Source: Mycolicibacterium sp. CH28
Lineage (GTDB): Bacteria; Actinomycetota; Actinomycetes; Mycobacteriales; Mycobacteriaceae
NCBI RefSeq assembly: GCF_004745805.1
Contig: NZ_SRLQ01000005.1
Location: forward strand, 329,644 to 393,643
Direction: 5' to 3'
DNA length: 64,000 nt
Made by a program: the position numbers and the translations under genes. This document shows positions 58,582 to 64,000 of this stretch, piece after piece; within the stretch, counting starts at the first letter, position 1; every line of letters starts with the position of its first letter. The notes under the pieces are model-generated. The model was given only the letters and a program-made list of their open reading frames with translations. It was not told where the DNA came from and searched no databases.

Positions 58582-60446
58582 CAGGCCCGTCCCTCCTCAT
58601 TGTCGTCGAACAGCGGTCGGATATTGCGCGCGGCCATGATCTCGTCGTTGCCGCAACCCGCGGCCACCATCGGCCAGACCTGGGCGTCAGCGCCGACGAT
58701 GAAGTCGATGACTACCGGGCGGTCGTTGATGGCCCGGGCCTGATTGATCACGTCGATCACGTCTTCTTCACGCTCGCAGCGCAATCCGACGCATCCGTAC
58801 GCCTCAGCCAGCTTGACGAAATCCGGGATCCGCCGACTATGGGTGGCCAGATCCGTTTGGCTGTAGCGCTCTTCGTAGAACAGCGTCTGCCACTGACGCA
58901 CCATGCCCAGGTTGCCGTTGTTGATCAACGCGACCTTGATCGGCACGCCTTCGATGGCGCAGGTGGCCAGCTCCTGATTGGTCATCTGGAAGCAGCCGTC
59001 ACCGTCGATCGCCCACACCTCGGCGTCGGGCCGGGCCATCTTGGCGCCCATGGCGGCCGGGACGGCGAAGCCCATGGTGCCCAGACCGCCGGAGTTCAGC
59101 CAGGTGCGCGGCTTCTCGTAGGAGATGAATTGCGCCGCCCACATCTGGTGCTGTCCCACGCCGGCAACGTAGATGGCGTCCGGCCCGGCGATCTTGCCCA
59201 GCTGGGAGATCACGTACTCCGGGCTGAGGCTGCCGTCGTGTTGGGGGTCGTAGCTCAGCGGGTAGGTGGCCCGGATCCCTGACAGGTACTCCCACCAGTT
59301 GTCCAGATTGGCCTGGGGGTAGCTCGCGGCGTTCTTGCGCAGCGCCTCAATCAACTCGGAGATCGCCAGCTTGACGTCGCCCACGATCGGCACGTCGGCG
59401 TTGCGGTTCTTTCCGATCTCGGCCGGGTCGATGTCGACGTGAATGACCTTGGCCTCGGGCGCGAAGGAGTCCAGCTTGCCGGTGACCCGGTCATCGAACC
59501 GCGCGCCCAGGGCGATCAACAGGTCACTCTTCTGCAGGGCGGCCACCGCGGCGACGGTGCCGTGCATGCCCGGCATGCCCAGGTTCTGCGGATGGCTGTC
59601 CGGGAACGCGCCGCGGGCCATCAGCGTGGTGACCACCGGAATCCCGGTCAGTTCGGCCAGATCCAGCAACTCGTCGGTGGCCTCACCACGGATCACCCCG
59701 CCGCCGACGTAGAGGACCGGCTTGTGGGCCGCAGCGATCAGCTTGGCGGCCTCACGAATCTGGCGGCTGTGCGGCTTGGTGTTGGGTTTGTAGCCGGGCA
59801 GGTCCATCTGCGGCGGCCAGGCGAAGGTGCACTGGCCCTGCAGGATGTCCTTCGGGATATCAACGAGGACAGCTCCGGGACGGCCGGTGGCGGCGATGTG
59901 GAATGCCTCGGCGATCACCCGAGCGATGTCGTCGCCGTTGCGGACCAGGAAGTTGTGCTTGGTGATCGGCATCGTGATGCCGGAGATGTCGGCCTCCTGG
60001 AAGGCGTCGGTGCCGATCAGGGTGCGACCGACCTGACCAGTGATGGCCACCACCGGGATGGAGTCCATCTGGGCGTCGGCCAGCGGGGTCACCAGGTTGG
60101 TGGCACCGGGGCCGGAGGTGGCCATCATGACGCCGACCTTGCCGGTGGCATGGGCATAACCGCTGGCCGCGTGGCCGGCGCCCTGCTCATGGCGGACCAG
60201 CACGTGGCGCAGCTTCTGGGAATCGAACAGCGGATCGTAGACCGGGAGCACCGCGCCGCCGGGGATACCGAAGATGGTGTCGACCCCGAGTTCCTCCAAC
60301 GAGCGGACTACCGCCTGGGCGCCCGTGAGCTGGTGCGGAGCGACGCGCTTGACGGCGGTCGCGCCGTTCTTGCCGATGGTTTGTGTTGCGGCTGCGCTGT
60401 CGGCGGGCGCCGCTTGCTCGGGTGGTCGCGTCGTGGGTGCGCTCAC
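58581..60446 (-). CDS. ilvB: Acetolactate synthase catalytic subunit
   Basis: 621 residues from the GTG at 60446 (AAAAGGA upstream); an upstream ATG at 60485 would overlap the attenuator's end and is less likely. It has [42 protein letters not shown] and the thiamine-pyrophosphate motif [19 protein letters not shown]. First common step of branched-chain amino acid synthesis and the sulfonylurea target. Confidence 0.97.
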   Translation of the reverse strand: MSAPTTRPPEQAAPADSAAATQTIGKNGATAVKRVAPHQLTGAQAVVRSLEELGVDTIFGIPGGAVLPVYDPLFDSQKLRHVLVRHEQGAGHAASGYAHATGKVGVMMATSGPGATNLVTPLADAQMDSIPVVAITGQVGRTLIGTDAFQEADISGITMPITKHNFLVRNGDDIARVIAEAFHIAATGRPGAVLVDIPKDILQGQCTFAWPPQMDLPGYKPNTKPHSRQIREAAKLIAAAHKPVLYVGGGVIRGEATDELLDLAELTGIPVVTTLMARGAFPDSHPQNLGMPGMHGTVAAVAALQKSDLLIALGARFDDRVTGKLDSFAPEAKVIHVDIDPAEIGKNRNADVPIVGDVKLAISELIEALRKNAASYPQANLDNWWEYLSGIRATYPLSYDPQHDGSLSPEYVISQLGKIAGPDAIYVAGVGQHQMWAAQFISYEKPRTWLNSGGLGTMGFAVPAAMGAKMARPDAEVWAIDGDGCFQMTNQELATCAIEGVPIKVALINNGNLGMVRQWQTLFYEERYSQTDLATHSRRIPDFVKLAEAYGCVGLRCEREEDVIDVINQARAINDRPVVIDFIVGADAQVWPMVAAGCGNDEIMAARNIRPLFDDNEEGRA

Positions 60447-60486
60447 GGTGTCGTCCTTTTCGGTCCTGTTCGTTTCTTCGGGCAAG

Positions 60487-60522
60487 AAAAAACCCCCGTC
60501 AGCTTCGGCGGCTGTACGAGGG
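60487..60522 (-). terminator. ilvB leader attenuator (intrinsic terminator)
   Basis: On the minus strand CCCTCGTaCAGC, loop CGCCGAA, GCTGACGGGGG is followed by six T (60487-60492): a stable stem with a U-tract, 40 bp before ilvB and 20 bp after the leader-peptide stop. The spacing suits ribosome-controlled attenuation. Confidence 0.82.
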
Positions 60523-60542
60523 TTGCGCGCTGGTGCGTGTGG

Positions 60543-60614
60543 CTATGCCCGAGTCGGGGCAAGCGCGGCACCAACGCGCTGGCCAATTACTACGAGCATT
60601 CCGCCGGTCTTCAT
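60543..60614 (-). CDS. ilvB leader peptide
   Basis: A 23-codon frame, MKTGGMLVVIGQRVGAALAP and three more residues, beginning at 60614; an internal ATG at 60599 would give 18 residues. Leu, Val, Val, Ile are consecutive, with further Val and Leu codons later. A TACCGT element (60623-60628) 8 bp upstream would make the transcript nearly leaderless. Stalling at these codons when branched-chain aminoacyl-tRNAs are scarce should prevent the downstream terminator. Confidence 0.75.
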   Translation of the reverse strand: MKTGGMLVVIGQRVGAALAPTRA

Positions 60615-60688
60615 AACCTGCGACGGTAGCCTCCGCACAGGTCAGGCGTCAAATCCCGGTCATGCACCGGTGATGGAATGATGCAGGC

Positions 60689-61096
60689 ATGCCCTCTCGT
60701 CGCCCAGCCGACCCTTCGCTCAGGTCCAAACCCGTGGTGATCCGGATGTCGCCGATGGCGCATTTCGCCTCGGGCTTCCTGGGTTTGTGCCTGCTGGTGT
60801 TGATCCCGATCTTCCCGACCTGGGGTGCGGTGTTCCTGGCGATCCCGGTGCTGACCTCGGTGGCGATCGTGCGACTGCGCACGGTGGCTGATCGGGACAC
60901 TGTCACCGCGCGCACCTTGCTAGGTAGCCGCACGCTGCCGTGGGAGGACGTCGACGGCCTGCGCTTCGATCGCAGCACCTGGGCGCATGCCCAATTGCGG
61001 GATGGCTCGGAGGCGCTGCTTCCCGCGGTGACCTTCGCGACGCTGCCGGTGCTGGCCGCGGCCAGCGGCGGCCGGGTGCCCAACCCTTACGGGTGA
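60689..61096 (+). CDS. PH domain protein (Cfp6-like)
   Basis: 135 residues. Two transmembrane helices near the N-terminus (FASGFLGLCLLVLIPIF, AVFLAIPVLTSVAIV) precede a small bacterial PH domain (RTLLGSRTLPWEDVDGLRF). By position next to ilvB it corresponds to the 'low molecular weight antigen CFP-6' gene, as I recall. Function unknown. Confidence 0.85.
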   Translation: MPSRRPADPSLRSKPVVIRMSPMAHFASGFLGLCLLVLIPIFPTWGAVFLAIPVLTSVAIVRLRTVADRDTVTARTLLGSRTLPWEDVDGLRFDRSTWAHAQLRDGSEALLPAVTFATLPVLAAASGGRVPNPYG

Positions 61097-61112
61097 GGTC
61101 ACCCGCGGAGCA

Positions 61113-61946
61113 CTAGCCCAGCGGGTTGTGGCCGTGGAGGAACGCCCATGCGGCCACGCCAGCACCAATACCGAGCAGCAGTGCGATGACCGAGCCCACG
61201 AACGGCCGGCGGGCCCAACCGCGCCCGCCGTCGAATCCGTAGCGACCGGGCCCGACGAGGATGACCGCCGCCACCGCCGCGATGAGCAGTAGTAGGTTCT
61301 CGAAGCCGTCGGGTCCGAAGACCGCCAGGTAGCCGTCCTGCCGCTGGGCAGCGACCACCGTCATCAGGCTGTTGACCAGGTAGGCCAAGGCTCCCGCCGC
61401 GGCCAGCGGGGTGAAGAGCCCCAGCACCAGCAGGACGCCCACCAGGATCTGTGTGCCCGCGCCGGCATAGGTCAGCACCCCGGCGTGCTGGTAGCCGGCG
61501 TCGGCGAGTGCGGTCTTGAATCCGTCGAGACCCTGGCCGCCCCACCACCCGAACGCCTTCTGCAGTCCGTGGCCGATGAACAGCGCACCGATGACCACCC
61601 GCAGCAGCAACAGGCCCAGATCCTGGGTGCCCCGTCGGGCTGCCACCCTGGCGCGTTCCTCGGCATCGAAGGGCTCGATCTCCATCGGCGAGGCCTGCGA
61701 GGGCGTCGGATCGATGTGCGGCTGGACATAGGGCAACGGCTCGGGATCGTGGAGCAGGCCGTAGCCGGTGGACGGCGCGGAGCCGGGCAGCCCCGAGCTG
61801 TAGTGCGGGATCGTCGTCGTCTCGAAATCGCCACCGTAGGTGGCCGAGGGCAGGTCGTCTTCCGGGTCCACCAACTGGGCCGACGCCGGTCGACCCGAGG
61901 AGTCGTCGGGTCGCTGCCAGCGCGGATCGGGGCCTTGACTCGTCAC
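61113..61946 (-). CDS. DoxX family membrane protein
   Basis: 277 residues from the GTG at 61946. A proline/aspartate-rich cytoplasmic N-terminus (about 125 residues) is followed by four or five transmembrane helices; LLLLRVVIGALFIGHGLQKA is the DoxX signature. DoxX proteins have been linked to oxidative-stress membrane complexes in mycobacteria. Convergent with the Cfp6-like gene. Confidence 0.88.
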   Translation of the reverse strand: MTSQGPDPRWQRPDDSSGRPASAQLVDPEDDLPSATYGGDFETTTIPHYSSGLPGSAPSTGYGLLHDPEPLPYVQPHIDPTPSQASPMEIEPFDAEERARVAARRGTQDLGLLLLRVVIGALFIGHGLQKAFGWWGGQGLDGFKTALADAGYQHAGVLTYAGAGTQILVGVLLVLGLFTPLAAAGALAYLVNSLMTVVAAQRQDGYLAVFGPDGFENLLLLIAAVAAVILVGPGRYGFDGGRGWARRPFVGSVIALLLGIGAGVAAWAFLHGHNPLG

Positions 61947-62081
61947 GCAAGTCAGAGTAAGTGCATCTCGGCGCAAATCGGGGATTTGACCGGCGCTTCG
62001 AGCGGCCAATATTGCCTGGATTTCGCGCTACCCGCGGCCCGTCGTGGCGAACACCGGGGCGCTATCCGTAACCTGGCGGGC

Positions 62082-63212
62082 ATGCAGGTACGCCGGCCGG
62101 TTCACGGAGTGCTGGCCGTGGTGTGCGCGGCAGCAGTGGTCGCAGGGTCCTCCGCGGGCTGCGCGAGGTTCAACAACTCGATTTCCCAGCCGTTCACCAC
62201 TGCGCCGCAGATGGCGCCGGGACCGAGTTCGACGCCACCGCCACCACCGCCGCTGCCGCCCAAGCCGTTCCCCAAGGCCTGCCCGGCGCCCGGGGTGATG
62301 CAAGGCTGCCTCGACAGCACCAGCGGGTTGATCATGGGACCCGACAGCAAGACAGCCCTAGTCGCCGAACGCACCACCGGCGCGGTCAAGGATGTGTCGG
62401 TCAGCGCAGAGCCGAAGATCCGCACCGTCATCCCTGTCGACCCGAGCGGCGACGGCGGACTGATGGACATCGTGCTCTCGCCCACCTACTCCCAGGATCG
62501 GCTGATGTACGCCTACATCAGCACCCCGACCGACAACCGGGTGATCCGGGTGGCTGACGGCGACATCCCCAAGGACATCCTCACCGGGATCCCCAAGGGC
62601 GCCACCGGCAACACCGGCTCGCTCATCTTCACCAGTCCGACGACGTTGGTCGTACAGACTGGGGATGCGGGCAACCCGGCACTGGCCGCCGATCCGAACT
62701 CCTTGGCGGGCAAGGTGATCCGCATCGAGCAGCCGACCACAGTCGGTCAGGTCGCGCCGACCACCGCGTTGACCGGGATGGGCGCCGGCGGCGGTATGTG
62801 CATCGACCCCACCGACAAGTCGCTCTACATCACCGATCGCACCCCGGCCGGCGACCGACTGCAGAGGATCGGGCCCGACTCGAAGTCCTCGGTGGTCTGG
62901 ACCTGGCCGGACCGGCCCGGCGTCGCCGGCTGCGCGGCACTGGACGGCACGGTCTTGGTGAACCTCGTCAACCTCAAGCAAACCGTTGCGGTACGGCTTG
63001 CACAGGGCACCGGCGCGGTGACCGGCGAGCCGGAGGTGGTGCGCCAGGACACCCACGGCCACGCCTGGGCGCTGCAGGTGGCTCCGGACGGAAACATCTG
63101 GGGCGCAACCGTTAACCGTACGGCCGGCGACGCGGAGAAACTCGACGACGTCGTCTTCCCGCTGTTCCCGCAGGGCGGCGGCTTCCCGCGCAGCAACGCC
63201 GACAACACCTAG
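62082..63212 (+). CDS. lppZ: LppZ-like lipoprotein with PQQ-dehydrogenase-type beta propeller
   Basis: 376 residues. Signal peptide LAVVCAAAVVAGSSAGC with a lipobox Cys near residue 27, then a proline-rich linker and a six-bladed propeller domain of the glucose/sorbosone dehydrogenase family (DIVLSPTYSQDRLMYAYIS, CIDPTDKSLYITDR, HGHAWALQVAPDGNIWGA). Anchored outside the cytoplasmic membrane; enzymatic activity unproven. Symbol by synteny and domain match. Confidence 0.87.
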   Translation: MQVRRPVHGVLAVVCAAAVVAGSSAGCARFNNSISQPFTTAPQMAPGPSSTPPPPPPLPPKPFPKACPAPGVMQGCLDSTSGLIMGPDSKTALVAERTTGAVKDVSVSAEPKIRTVIPVDPSGDGGLMDIVLSPTYSQDRLMYAYISTPTDNRVIRVADGDIPKDILTGIPKGATGNTGSLIFTSPTTLVVQTGDAGNPALAADPNSLAGKVIRIEQPTTVGQVAPTTALTGMGAGGGMCIDPTDKSLYITDRTPAGDRLQRIGPDSKSSVVWTWPDRPGVAGCAALDGTVLVNLVNLKQTVAVRLAQGTGAVTGEPEVVRQDTHGHAWALQVAPDGNIWGATVNRTAGDAEKLDDVVFPLFPQGGGFPRSNADNT

Positions 63213-63378
63213 CAGCACTTCTCCGGCAAACACGTTGAAGCGCAACGGTTTCGAGGCTGTATCACCGTGCAGACTCCGGGATGCATCGGTTTCATAAAGG
63301 AATCGTCACCGTCTTGCATTGATCCGCCGACCCGATACGGTCGTGGTGACAAATCGAGATCCGCAGGGACGGGGAAGC

Positions 63379-64000
63379 GTGTCACCGAAGTTCGACCGTT
63401 CGACGGCCGTATCGGTCAGCACCGCAGCTTTGGTGCTGTCCGGCATTGTCTTCAGTCCGCCCGCCAGCACCGAGCCATCGGCCAGCCCGGGTGTTCCGTG
63501 CGGAAGCATCATCGAACAGTTCGCCTCCTCGCCGACGGCCCTGCCCGACGCCCTCGGCGGTGCCACGACGGCAATCGGTGGGGCACTGCCCGATTCCGCG
63601 GCAGTGGCCCCCGCACCACTCGCTGCTCCCGCCGCGGCGATGCCCGTCACGGCGGCCCCGGTCGTCGACAGCGCGCTGGCGCCCGCGGCCGCGCCGGTCG
63701 CGGTCCCCGTCGTCCCGGCCCCGATCCCCGTCGTCCCGGTGGCGGCACTACCGGTGCCGGTGGTCCCGGCCCCGGCGGCGGTTCCCGTCGTCCCAATCCC
63801 GGCGGCGGCACCTGCGGCAGCGGCGGCTCCGCTTCCCGTCGCAGCCCCGGCGCTGGCCCCGGTTGCTGCACCCGTACCCGCAGCGCCGGCGGTGCCCATA
63901 CCGGTTGCGGCGGCGCCTGTCGGCCCGGCGCCGGTGGCTGTCTCAGCGACCGATGTGACTCCGGTGGCGGCCATTTCACCGGCCCTGCCCGTGGCGGGTC
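63379..64000 (+). CDS. Ala/Pro/Val-rich secreted protein (3' end outside window)
   Basis: A GTG at 63379 with GGGAAG upstream opens a frame running off the right edge (207 codons). A signal peptide (VSVSTAALVLSGIVFSPPAS) is followed by CGSIIEQFASSPTALPDALG, then low-complexity repeats such as VAVPVVPAPIPVVPVAA. The N-terminal block with a single Cys may be the only folded part visible. Family not identified. Confidence 0.7.
   Translation, partial: MSPKFDRSTAVSVSTAALVLSGIVFSPPASTEPSASPGVPCGSIIEQFASSPTALPDALGGATTAIGGALPDSAAVAPAPLAAPAAAMPVTAAPVVDSALAPAAAPVAVPVVPAPIPVVPVAALPVPVVPAPAAVPVVPIPAAAPAAAAAPLPVAAPALAPVAAPVPAAPAVPIPVAAAPVGPAPVAVSATDVTPVAAISPALPVAG

Overview
This window looks like a chromosomal segment of a Mycobacterium/Mycolicibacterium. 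The G+C content is high, the PGRS repeat protein and the HU protein with a lysine-rich tail are mycobacterial hallmarks, and from about 26.6 kb rightwards the gene order (recG, DAK2 protein, rpmB, ung, thiL, ddl, gpsA, fbiD, ppk, mutT1, hupB, leuDC, IclR, tRNA-Glu/Gln, gltX, leuB, serA, ilvC-ilvN-ilvB, cfp6-like, DoxX, lppZ-like) follows what I recall of the M. tuberculosis Rv2972c-Rv3006 region. No database search was possible; names rest on recognisable protein families and motifs.

Region 1 (1-26.3 kb) is accessory. It carries a lipid/hydrophobic-compound catabolism set: a Baeyer-Villiger-type flavin monooxygenase, MaoC-like hydratase, acyl-CoA dehydrogenase, ferredoxin, cytochrome P450, aldehyde dehydrogenase, FadD ligase, APH-like phosphotransferase, VOC protein, AA_synth protein and alpha/beta hydrolase. 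Three TetR regulators accompany it, and near-perfect palindromes look like their operators. Much of the region is decaying: a PPDK fragment, a CoA-transferase with a nonsense codon and a 13-bp duplication, an aldehyde dehydrogenase with two frameshifts, an mmpL scrap, and a membrane-protein gene cut by an IS110-family element with a possible bridge-RNA region.

The most striking structure is a three-level nest of mobile DNA at 3541-9134. An IS5-family element (perfect ends, CTAG on both sides) is split by an IS256-family element (9-bp target duplication). That element is split in turn, inside its catalytic NPIERLN motif, by a 3.1-kb unit encoding two overlapping tyrosine recombinases.

Region 2 (26.6-64 kb) is conserved core. 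DNA repair and replication genes (recG, ung, mutT1, hupB), cell wall and phospholipid genes (ddl, gpsA), cofactor genes (thiL, fbiD), polyphosphate synthesis (ppk) and translation (rpmB, gltX, two tRNAs) are interleaved with a distributed leucine/valine/isoleucine pathway: leuCD beside a divergent IclR regulator, leuB behind serA, and ilvB-ilvN-ilvC. The ilv operon is preceded by a short leader peptide rich in Leu/Val/Ile codons and a terminator hairpin, a textbook attenuation layout.

Oddities in the core include a uracil-DNA glycosylase carrying three in-frame 36-bp repeats next to its active-site motif, and a PGRS-repeat aspartic protease with a signal peptide in place of a PE domain. Both window ends cut genes: the monooxygenase at the left and an Ala/Pro-rich secreted protein at the right.
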